In this document: piece after piece, positions 1 through 4,913 of the stretch
How the letters are laid out: each line of letters opens with the position of its first letter
How positions within the stretch are numbered: the stretch's first letter is position 1
Origin: Pseudomonadota bacterium
GTDB taxonomy: Bacteria > Pseudomonadota > Gammaproteobacteria > Acidiferrobacterales > Acidiferrobacteraceae
Reading direction: 5' to 3'
Assembly (NCBI GenBank): GCA_021795255.1
Contig: JAJYPQ010000339.1
Span: 1 to 5,059 of the forward strand
DNA: 5,059 bases
The notes under the pieces: generated by a model
What the model was told of the DNA's origin: nothing
What the model saw: only the letters and a program-made list of their open reading frames with translations
Databases searched by the model: none
Position numbers and translations under genes: made by a program

Positions 1-85
1 GCGTCCCGCTCCTATCGCGGCACCTGCTATCCCTTCGGGCAACAAGTCTGCTTTTCAGACATCGCGCCTCGAATAGCGGGCACCA
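1..85. other. Non-coding, hairpin-rich end of the window
   Basis: I see no gene here. It contains CCC-ttc-GGG (31-39), GTCTG-ctttt-CAGAC (46-60), and an outer pair CCCGCT (5-10) with AGCGGG (75-80) that could enclose both. None has a T-run on the minus strand, so I do not call a terminator. It may be a structured 3' untranslated end, or the start of an element cut by the window edge. Confidence 0.35.
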
Positions 86-271
86 TTAACATTGCGTCAG
101 GCATTCACGGCCGTTTGCGTATGGAGCAAGTGACGCCACGGTAACGGAATAAGCGCCCGCTCTCCCTGGCAGGTGAACTACTTTTTGGCGCACTTGCAGG
201 AGCGCTTCGATATGGCGCGGATCCGTGCCGGGGACCACTTGGGCGAGCATGGCTTTGTATCCTGGCGTCAT
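86..271 (-). CDS. Small 61-aa hypothetical protein
   Basis: The start at 271 lies 4 nt after the DUF2958 stop and has GGGAGG (284-279) 7 nt upstream, formed by the last codons of that gene; this supports coupled translation. The protein starts MTPGYKAMLAQVVPGTDPRH and continues IEALLQVRQKVVHLPGR. The first half resembles short element-borne proteins with a 'PG.DPRH.EA.mR...' motif, as I recall them. The second half (AYSVTVASLAPYANG) matches only weakly, and the protein ends abruptly at LTQC. I recognise no function. Other frames past residue 30 do not restore a better match, so a frameshift is not demonstrated. Confidence 0.62.
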   Translation of the reverse strand: MTPGYKAMLAQVVPGTDPRHIEALLQVRQKVVHLPGRAGAYSVTVASLAPYANGRECLTQC

Positions 272-275
272 AGTG

Positions 276-758
276 TTACCTCCCAATCTTGGCCAAGGTT
301 TTGGGGGTCCAGTACAGGTCCAGTTCGGCCCCGGCCTCCACGAGCTGGCGGATGCTGATGTATCCGATCTCGCGTTCGTGGGCGCAGGCGAGACCAAAGG
401 CCTGCTGTGTGCCGTCACCCGTGCGGTCCTTTTCTGTAATGAAGAAATCAAAGGAGGGCGTAAAGTAATGCAGGTGGGCGACCGCGCGCAGACCCAAACC
501 GTCTTGCTCGTAGGTCTGGGGCATGGCCGTGATGCGGGTAGTGAGGTCTTGCACCATCTGCCGGAAATGCGCTTGTTCCTCGCCCTGCTGGCAGAGCTTC
601 CAAAGCATGCGCCATTGTCCGCGGGTGATAAAGGGCGCGAGCTTTTGCAAAGCCTTGAGGGCTGTAATGGTGTCCACCCCCTGCGGATTGTTGAGGCCTT
701 GAGCCCCCTCGGTTTTGACTTGGGTTCTGGCATCCGTCTTGCGCTCGTTCGTATTCAT
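276..758 (-). CDS. DUF2958 domain protein
   Basis: A 160-aa protein. Residues about 40-115 (FITRGQWRMLWKL, MPQTYEQDGLG at 79-89, AVAHLHYFTPSFDFFITEKD at 92-111) and 119-157 (QAFGL, then EIGYISIRQLVEAGAELDLYW) follow the DUF2958 pattern of small proteins common on plasmids, integrative elements and phages. The biochemical role of that family is unknown. No signal peptide or membrane segment is seen. The ATG at 758 was chosen because AGGAG lies 6 nt upstream. The frame stays open to a GTG near 1010, but the extra 84 residues are low-complexity Ser/Arg/Pro and lie over the inverted repeat. The gene is followed after 4 nt by a 61-aa gene, so the two form a pair. Confidence 0.9.
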   Translation of the reverse strand: MNTNERKTDARTQVKTEGAQGLNNPQGVDTITALKALQKLAPFITRGQWRMLWKLCQQGEEQAHFRQMVQDLTTRITAMPQTYEQDGLGLRAVAHLHYFTPSFDFFITEKDRTGDGTQQAFGLACAHEREIGYISIRQLVEAGAELDLYWTPKTLAKIGR

Positions 759-759
759 G

Positions 760-804
760 TTCGTCTCCTGTGTGTGGTCCTGCGTCTTGCGTCGGCTCTC
801 GCCC
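760..804 (-). repeat. Left arm of inverted leader duplication
   Basis: The first 24 bases (760-783) are perfectly complementary to 934-957. After a 2-3 nt indel, 788-804 matches about 15 of 17 positions (core ctctcgcccc). Read on the minus strand it is the leader of the DUF2958 gene and contains its Shine-Dalgarno site, AGGAG at 769-765, 6 nt before the ATG at 758. Confidence 0.92.
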
Positions 805-910
805 CTCACTGATGGCCGTGGGAGTGAGCGGCTTTTGGCGACCGGCAAGCGTAGTGACAGCGGCTTTATCGCTGGCGCGGAGCTTGTGAGGGAGACGCGA
901 ACGGACCCGG

Positions 911-957
911 CCTGGGGGCGAGAGACGGCGCTTGCAGGACCACACACAGGAGACGAA
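911..957 (+). repeat. Right arm of inverted leader duplication, with orphan start codon
   Basis: On the plus strand this copy carries ggggcgagag, then gcaggaccacacacaggag, then an ATG at 957. Similarity continues past the start: both copies have gaacgagcgc and, after a 5-nt difference, ggatgcc. The plus copy opens only a 32-codon frame (957-1055, TAG), which runs into the end of the zincin gene on the other strand. It is best read as a displaced, truncated leader and start region, not a working gene. Confidence 0.85.
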
Positions 958-1018
958 TGGAGAACGAGCGCGGATGCCGACTGCCGGAGCATAGCGGTCA
1001 CGAAACGCACCCGTTCCG

Positions 1019-1774
1019 TCAGCGCCGCAAGAGCGATTCACGCATCCGGCGGTAGCCGCGAGCGACCGCCGAGCCATTCCCCGACCGCCGCCACCATTGC
1101 CACCGCGACGGCTCGCGCGAGAAGTATCGTTCATCAAATTCCCTTAGGGCCGCGAGCGCCAGACGTTGAACAGGCTCAGGGCGCGCGGCGTGGCGGCGGT
1201 TGGCAAAGCCCTGCGCCCAACCCAGCACCCAATCCGGGCCTGCCCAGTCGTCCGCATCCACAGAAGCCCACCCGCAGTCGTATGGGCTCACGGGGATCTT
1301 TATCCCACACCGTGCGTAGAGTGTGGCGACGACCGCAGCGAACAATGGGTCGTGGCCTCCCGATGCAAGGCTCGGGGCCACACGGAGCAGGCGCGCGGGT
1401 ACGGGCAGAGGGAACAGCTTGAAAAGCGAGACGTGTACGCACTCATGTAGAAAGATGGCCGGCGCACGGGCCGGGCGCCCCTTCCAGTCCCGCCCGTCGA
1501 TGCGGGTCGGGTCCGCCAACGCCCTGGCAACAAATGAGCACAAATGAACCGCGCTGGTCGGCGGCGCGGTCGCGTACCCGCTCCAGCCGCCCTGACAAAA
1601 GGCCGATTGCGCCGGAATGATGTATATGGCTGTCGGGCGTAGGTCCGGATCGAGGCCCGCGCGGTCCATCAGCCGCTCAGCGGCGTCGCTCAGCGACCGA
1701 TCGTCCCGGGGTAGCCACTCCCCAAGCGCGAAAGAACCAGAGTCAGAGTCGGGGCTTTGAGAAACGTGCAGCAT
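1019..1774 (-). CDS. SprT-like HExxH metallopeptidase (zincin)
   Basis: A 251-aa protein with the zinc-site motif HECVH at 110-114 and a downstream GGHDPLF (139-145). H141 fits the third ligand of SprT-like minizincins, which typically show GHGPxF about 20-30 residues after HExxH. E111 would be the catalytic base. No signal peptide or clear membrane segment is visible, so it is probably cytoplasmic. No C-terminal zinc ribbon is seen, and the C-terminus is basic (YRRMRESLLRR). SprT/Spartan relatives cut DNA-protein crosslinks, and plasmid anti-restriction proteins such as ArdC use a related fold; either analogy would suit a transfer operon. The ATG at 1774 lies 3 nt after the traD stop. The zincin motif is certain as sequence. 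Family membership is likely, and substrate and role are unknown. Confidence 0.82.
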   Translation of the reverse strand: MLHVSQSPDSDSGSFALGEWLPRDDRSLSDAAERLMDRAGLDPDLRPTAIYIIPAQSAFCQGGWSGYATAPPTSAVHLCSFVARALADPTRIDGRDWKGRPARAPAIFLHECVHVSLFKLFPLPVPARLLRVAPSLASGGHDPLFAAVVATLYARCGIKIPVSPYDCGWASVDADDWAGPDWVLGWAQGFANRRHAARPEPVQRLALAALREFDERYFSREPSRWQWWRRSGNGSAVARGYRRMRESLLRR

Positions 1775-1777
1775 GGG

Positions 1778-3946
1778 CTATTCCTCCTCGCGACCGTCGC
1801 GCCCCTCGTCCTGCTCGGGAGCCGCGATCGTCGGGGCGGGCTGTTGTTGGGTCGCTGGCGGCGTCTGTCCGGCCGCCTGGGCGGCGATCCCGAGGATGCG
1901 TGCCGCAAGCCCGGCGCCCGGCACAACGGCATCAAGGACGTGCGCGACGGCCTCGGTGGCCATGTGGTCGCCGGGGGACTCCTGCGCGGCCTGCCCCCCG
2001 TGCGGGGGGTAAAGGGTCGCGGGGAAGTCGGGCCCTGCGGGCACGGTCACGGGCGCCGGTACGACTTCAAAACGATCAAGTAACGCGCGCCGGGCGTCCG
2101 CGGGGAGGTCGTCGGGGATGAACCAAGCCCCGGCGACGCGGTGCCAACGGGCGCCGAGAGCCAAGGCCGCAGCCTTAGTTTTGAAAGTGGCATCAATAAA
2201 TGTCAGCGGCTTTAATGTCAGCGGCTTTGGCGTGGCGGCGGACGGCGGGGCCGCCACCTCGGGCGGCGCTTTGCCCCAGACTGGGCGGACATACCCCGGC
2301 TGCGTCCAGCGGGCGGCGGCATGGGCCGCGCGATGTTTTTGGAGTACTGGAAACGGCCAGTCGAGCAGCGCGGCCTCGCCGCCGCTCATGAGAAGGGCGC
2401 GCGGGCCTGTGGGCAGGACGCGGAGTTCTTGCCCGAACGACGCGGGCAATAGGACGGGTTCGCGGACGCGCTGCCAACTGCTGGAGTGTTGGCCGCCGCC
2501 CTCGCTGCCGGTCTGCTGGGAAAGCTGATGCGTATAGCGCTCGACCTCCCGCTCGCCGAGCAAGTCCGAACACCACTTTTGGTCCTCGGGAGCCGTGGTC
2601 TGGCAGATGATTTTGGAGGCCGTTTGCCCCGCCCACACGGTCGCGGTCTCGCGGGTGTACACCTCGCGGACCTGAGCGAGGCTTTGCAGGCCGAGCACGA
2701 CTCGCAACCCCTTCGAGCGAGCGGTCGTGAGCGCGTCCGTGATCGAGGGGACTCTGCCGGCGCGTGGGGCCTCATCCACGATCAGCCAGGTCCGCCGGTC
2801 CTGAGGGGCTGCGTCGGGCATGTCGCCGACCTGGCGCACGACCTGCTCTATGAGAGACGCGGCCCACGCCTGGGACAGGGAGCGGGCCGAGTCCCGAAAC
2901 CCGACCACGGCCACGGGTGGTACTTTGCCAGCGAGCCAGGCGCGCACGGCCCAGCCGGGGTTTTGGGATAAATCGGCGCCCGCAACACCCAAATTGATGA
3001 CGTGGCGGACACTGGTTGCGACCTGCACGAGAAAGCCCATGGTGGTGCGCGAGGGGCCCTTGGCGTCCTCCCCGCCTAGCAGGGATAGCATCGCGGGGTC
3101 CTCCTGAGTAATGATATTTTTCAGTGTCTGGAAGTCCGCGAGGCTGGCGGCCACAGCTTGCGCAAGCGTTCTGAAGCCCCACTTCTTCCCGTACCGACGC
3201 TGCACATCGGTGATGACCCCCAAGAGCAAAGCCCTCGCTCCGTTCGTCCACATCGGCTCTTTGTCACCTCCTGGGGCCGATGGGATAAGGGTTTCTGTAA
3301 GCGCGTGCGCGTCGATGGCGGTTAAAATATCGTTGCCGAGCACCCAGCGCGCCGACCGCGCATCTGTGGGGGATAGGAGCGTGAAGGCCCCGCCGAGCTT
3401 TTCCGTAAAATCCCCCTTGGAGTCGAACAACAGCACCTTGTCCCCGCGAGCCTGCGCTTGGTGAATAATCGGCCACAAAATCGTCGTCTTGCCCCCGCCG
3501 CTGCCGCCCACAAGCAGCGTGTGACGGGTCTCAAGGGCTTGGCTGATCTGCACCTCGGGGTGAATCAAAACCCCGGGCGCCTCGGTCTTGCCGGACTTGA
3601 GCGCGGCGGCGATCGCGCGAGGGTCCCTGTGCAACACAAAGCCCCGGACATGCCGCTCAGGTTGGATGGTAAGCCAACGCCAGGCGCCCCACCCGACCAC
3701 GAACCCGACGAGGAGGGCGACCCCCAGGGGGATGCCCCCTTGCCACCCGCGAAATTCACGGACCGGCACGAGACCCCAATCTATGATGATAGAGAAGAGC
3801 ACGCCAAAGCCAAACACGCGCCCGTCATGCCACCACAGCAGGGCCTCGATGCTGGCAACCCAACCGACGACCACCCCCACGACAGCAACGGCCATTGTTA
3901 TACCGGTCCGGTCACCATAGAGATTGGGATTATTTCGACTATTCAT
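1778..3946 (-). CDS. traD: Type IV secretion coupling protein, TraD/VirD4 family, with DUF5710-like C-terminus
   Basis: A 722-aa inner-membrane ATPase that would link the relaxase-DNA complex to the type IV secretion channel. Hydrophobic segments lie near 17-38, 44-62 and 73-92. Walker A is GGSGGGKTT (147-155), followed by LLFDSKGDF (172-180). The all-alpha domain spans about 225-320. Walker B is TWLIVDEAP (386-394, D391/E392). The TraG/TraD C-terminal signature follows: RVPSITDALTTARSKG, then VVLGLQSLAQVREVY with Q421. Residues 581-626 (FIDATF, K590, ALGARW, GAWFIP) match the DUF5710 pattern seen in plasmid primase-like proteins. The remaining tail is Pro/Ala-rich and ends in the acidic run REEE. 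The ATG at 3946 has GAGGAA 6 nt upstream and overlaps the nuclease stop by 8 nt. At 722 aa it is longer than TrwB-like members and similar to F TraD. The family call is very firm. The DUF5710 call is by pattern. Three hydrophobic segments, instead of the usual two, leave the topology open. Confidence 0.96.
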   Translation of the reverse strand: MNSRNNPNLYGDRTGITMAVAVVGVVVGWVASIEALLWWHDGRVFGFGVLFSIIIDWGLVPVREFRGWQGGIPLGVALLVGFVVGWGAWRWLTIQPERHVRGFVLHRDPRAIAAALKSGKTEAPGVLIHPEVQISQALETRHTLLVGGSGGGKTTILWPIIHQAQARGDKVLLFDSKGDFTEKLGGAFTLLSPTDARSARWVLGNDILTAIDAHALTETLIPSAPGGDKEPMWTNGARALLLGVITDVQRRYGKKWGFRTLAQAVAASLADFQTLKNIITQEDPAMLSLLGGEDAKGPSRTTMGFLVQVATSVRHVINLGVAGADLSQNPGWAVRAWLAGKVPPVAVVGFRDSARSLSQAWAASLIEQVVRQVGDMPDAAPQDRRTWLIVDEAPRAGRVPSITDALTTARSKGLRVVLGLQSLAQVREVYTRETATVWAGQTASKIICQTTAPEDQKWCSDLLGEREVERYTHQLSQQTGSEGGGQHSSSWQRVREPVLLPASFGQELRVLPTGPRALLMSGGEAALLDWPFPVLQKHRAAHAAARWTQPGYVRPVWGKAPPEVAAPPSAATPKPLTLKPLTFIDATFKTKAAALALGARWHRVAGAWFIPDDLPADARRALLDRFEVVPAPVTVPAGPDFPATLYPPHGGQAAQESPGDHMATEAVAHVLDAVVPGAGLAARILGIAAQAAGQTPPATQQQPAPTIAAPEQDEGRDGREEE
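1783..1788 (-). promoter_or_regulatory. Shine-Dalgarno site inside the last traD codons
   Basis: AGGAGG is formed by the GAG-GAG-GAA codons of the TraD terminal EEE, immediately before its TAG stop. It is 8 nt from the ATG at 1774. Ribosomes finishing traD would cover it, so the zincin is probably translated by coupling or reinitiation. Confidence 0.8.
1994..2009. repeat. C6/G6 hairpin inside traD
   Basis: CCCCCCG, two bases (tg), then CGGGGGG forms a 7-bp G+C-only stem within the codons for YPPHGGQ near the traD 3' end. It lacks a T-run, so it is not an intrinsic terminator. It may stall polymerase or stabilise the mRNA. Confidence 0.6.
2199..2228. repeat. 15-bp exact tandem duplication inside traD
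   Basis: Two identical, adjacent 15-bp units (2199-2213 and 2214-2228, plus-strand unit aatgtcagcggcttt). They are in frame and encode the repeated peptide KPLTL-KPLTF at residues 574-583, in the linker just before the DUF5710-like domain. An exact tandem copy in a linker points to recent slippage. Confidence 0.9.
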
Positions 3947-4427
3947 TGTTCGTTCCTCGTATCAGGTTGATCAGCTTTTGTCCGCTGATAATGTCGATGC
4001 CCTGCGCGCACGTCCGCGATGCGGGACCGGTGCGCCCGGTGTGGACGAAAAAACCCCGGCCAGGGAAGGCCAGGGTCGCGAACTCCCGCACGTGCGCGGG
4101 GTTGATTGCGGAGGCGTAGCGTTTGCACTGGATGGGGGTCCAGCGCTCGGCGTACCAGACGTGACCGTCGATGCCGCCGTCTCCGGAATAGCGGCGGCCG
4201 CGCTTGATGCGACACCCTGTCCGAGCGAAGGCCTCCAGGGTTAGTTCCTCAAACGCCAGCGGGTCGATCTTGCGCAGATAGCCGAATATGCGCGGGCTCT
4301 CCCAGCCGTCAATCTTGGCGAGCACCCGGCGGGCCGCGCGGATGCGCCGCCTGTGGCCGCGTGGCAGGGTCATCTCGCGCCAGGCGTCTACCACACCCAC
4401 GAAAAACGCTTTCAATTTCATGGTCAT
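3939..4427 (-). CDS. Mrr-like PD-(D/E)XK endonuclease
   Basis: A 162-aa protein with the core of the restriction-endonuclease (Mrr_cat-type) PD-(D/E)XK fold. The order is: helix DPLAFEELTLEAFARTG (55-71, E61 candidate), GDGGIDG (82-88, D87 the likely metal ligand), IQCKRY (99-104, the Q-x-K half with Q100 and K102), then INPAHVREFA (108-117) and GRGFFVHTGRTG (123-134), typical of the following helix and strand. All expected catalytic positions appear intact. The family cleaves DNA, often modified DNA. There is no methyltransferase or specificity subunit here, so it is not a classical restriction system. The basic N-terminus (RGHRRRIRAARR) could bind DNA. The start at 4427 has GGAGG 7 nt upstream and overlaps the previous stop by 4 nt. 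The end overlaps the traD start by 8 nt. These overlaps imply translational coupling and a job tied to conjugation, for example DNA processing, plasmid competition or counter-defence. The fold call is firm; the role is inference. Confidence 0.85.
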   Translation of the reverse strand: MTMKLKAFFVGVVDAWREMTLPRGHRRRIRAARRVLAKIDGWESPRIFGYLRKIDPLAFEELTLEAFARTGCRIKRGRRYSGDGGIDGHVWYAERWTPIQCKRYASAINPAHVREFATLAFPGRGFFVHTGRTGPASRTCAQGIDIISGQKLINLIRGTNNE

Positions 4428-4798
4428 GCTCCAGCCTCCAGCCGCGCGAGGCGGCGGGGATTGAGCGCCACTGCCACCTCCCCCATGAAAGTCTGTGCGA
4501 TCAGGCTACCTGGCCGAAGACTCCGAAAAAACACGGCCGCCTCCGGGTTCGCGCCGGCGGCCGCCGCAATCTGGTCGTAGTCGCGTGCCAAAAGGGCGGC
4601 GGCCGCCTGTGCCAGGGGCTTGTTGTTCGTCAGGCGCGGCCGGGCTGTCTGGACATGCAGGAGCAGGCCAAAAACAATTTCACGCGCGCCGTCATGCCAA
4701 AAGTGCTTCTCGGTCTCGCCGGGGCACACTGGCAGTAGACGGCAGGCTAGCGCCCAGGCGCGGCTGCGGGGGGTTGGAGTTGTGCGTGTCTTCTTCAT
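4424..4798 (-). CDS. Standalone coupling-protein all-alpha-domain-like protein
   Basis: A 124-aa protein with no Walker A or Walker B motif. Residues 33-112 resemble the all-alpha domain that sits between Walker A and Walker B in VirD4/TraD coupling proteins. FWHDGAR (33-39) parallels MWTNGAR (232-238) of the TraD in this window. KPLAQAAAALLA (60-71) parallels RTLAQAVAASLA (259-270). NPEAAVFF and QTFMGEVAVAL parallel DPAMLSLL and TMGFLVQVATS. In coupling proteins this domain faces the cytoplasm and helps recognise the relaxosome. The N-terminus is basic (KKTRTTPTPRSR). I chose the ATG at 4798 because GGAGG (4811-4807) stands 8 nt upstream; an in-frame TTG at 4813 overlaps that site. The stop overlaps the nuclease start as ATGA. 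The homology is by eye and moderate. It may be a relic domain, a substrate adaptor, or an unrelated family. Confidence 0.72.
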   Translation of the reverse strand: MKKTRTTPTPRSRAWALACRLLPVCPGETEKHFWHDGAREIVFGLLLHVQTARPRLTNNKPLAQAAAALLARDYDQIAAAAGANPEAAVFFRSLRPGSLIAQTFMGEVAVALNPRRLARLEAGA

Positions 4799-4806
4799 GG
4801 GGGAAT

Positions 4807-4811
4807 CCTCC
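4807..4811 (-). promoter_or_regulatory. Shine-Dalgarno site that sets the start at 4798
   Basis: GGAGG on the minus strand, 8 nt before the ATG at 4798. It includes the first base of the in-frame TTG at 4813-4811, which makes that TTG an unlikely start. Confidence 0.7.
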
Positions 4812-4816
4812 AAACG

Positions 4817-4833
4817 GGCCGGACAGTCCGGCC
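4817..4833. promoter_or_regulatory. 17-nt perfect palindrome, candidate operator
   Basis: Two 8-bp arms, GGCCGGAC and GTCCGGCC, flank a single central base. If TATATC at 4844-4839 is the -10 box, transcription would start inside this palindrome. That placement suits a repressor site for a homodimeric regulator, or a stable hairpin at the 5' end of the mRNA. It ends only about 5 nt before the Shine-Dalgarno site. No T-run follows on either strand, so it is not an intrinsic terminator. Confidence 0.4.
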
Positions 4834-4838
4834 GCTCG

Positions 4839-4871
4839 GATATAGCTGTGGCGGAGGAAATTCAGGGGCAA
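4839..4871 (-). promoter_or_regulatory. Weak candidate promoter for the transfer operon
   Basis: After the terminator a new promoter is expected for the four-gene operon. The best -10 candidate is TATATC (4844-4839). The best -35-like hexamer is TTGCCC (4871-4866), but the gap of about 21 nt is longer than the usual 16-18. The match to a sigma-70 consensus is therefore poor, and a different sigma factor or an activator-dependent promoter is possible. Position relative to the terminator is the main support. Confidence 0.25.
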
Positions 4872-4894
4872 AAAAAGAGGCCCCGAAGGGCCTC
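4870..4894 (-). terminator. Rho-independent terminator with UUCG tetraloop
   Basis: Read on the minus strand, a perfect 7-bp stem (gaggccc / gggcctc) encloses ttcg, so the loop closes as C(UUCG)G, an unusually stable tetraloop. Seven T residues follow directly. It lies about 20 nt past the stop of the upstream partial gene and about 70 nt before the next start codon. It therefore separates two transcription units. Confidence 0.93.
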
Positions 4895-4913
4895 GATCCG
4901 GACAGGAAAAAGA

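Larger units (their letters stand above)
759..1018. other. 260-bp intergenic region with leader of the DUF2958 gene
   Basis: No convincing gene lies between the zincin stop and the DUF2958 start. I see no intrinsic terminator after the zincin and no good sigma-70 promoter. The region holds an inverted duplication (760-804 against 911-957), a small hairpin (CAGCG at 858-862 with CGCTG at 870-874), and two diverged direct copies around 'agtga..gcggctt' (824-847 and 853-876). A transcription start for the downstream pair is likely here but cannot be placed. Confidence 0.55.

Noticed and set aside
4..85. Possible tRNA on the plus strand ending in CCA
   Set aside because: An acceptor-like pair (CCCGCT with AGCGGG) and a terminal CCA are present. 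However, the T-stem does not pair around CTCGAAT, the anticodon loop lacks U33, and no D-arm can be built.
27..86. 19-codon minus-strand ORF starting at a TAATG junction after the 61-aa gene
   Set aside because: It is very short, has no ribosome site and no recognisable sequence. The junction alone is weak evidence.
225..812. Long plus-strand open frame opposite the DUF2958 gene and the 61-aa gene
   Set aside because: It mirrors minus-strand genes that have clear motifs and Shine-Dalgarno sites. Its own product shows no recognisable domain and it has no good ribosome site.
784..933. Invertible promoter segment between the inverted arms
   Set aside because: The arms could support inversion, but no recombinase gene is visible and no clear outward promoter lies between them. 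The shared start codons fit duplication of a leader better.
759..1010. Upstream GTG start giving an 84-residue extension of the DUF2958 protein
   Set aside because: No strong ribosome site is present there. The extension is low complexity and covers the inverted repeat, while the ATG at 758 has AGGAG at ideal spacing.
957..1055. 32-codon plus-strand ORF with a good Shine-Dalgarno site
   Set aside because: The ribosome site and first codons are explained as the displaced copy of the DUF2958 leader. The frame ends quickly inside the zincin gene and has no recognisable content.
448..1137. Minus-strand open frame of 229 codons overlapping the zincin end and the DUF2958 gene
   Set aside because: It is out of frame with both motif-bearing genes, and its product is Arg/Gly-rich without domains.
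715..1422. Plus-strand open frame of 235 codons across the gap and the zincin gene
   Set aside because: The product is Arg/Pro/Gly-rich low-complexity sequence typical of the wrong frame in G+C-rich DNA, and it lies opposite the HExxH gene.
4799..4813. In-frame TTG start for the 124-aa protein
   Set aside because: The TTG overlaps the GGAGG that serves the ATG at 4798, and it has no ribosome site of its own.
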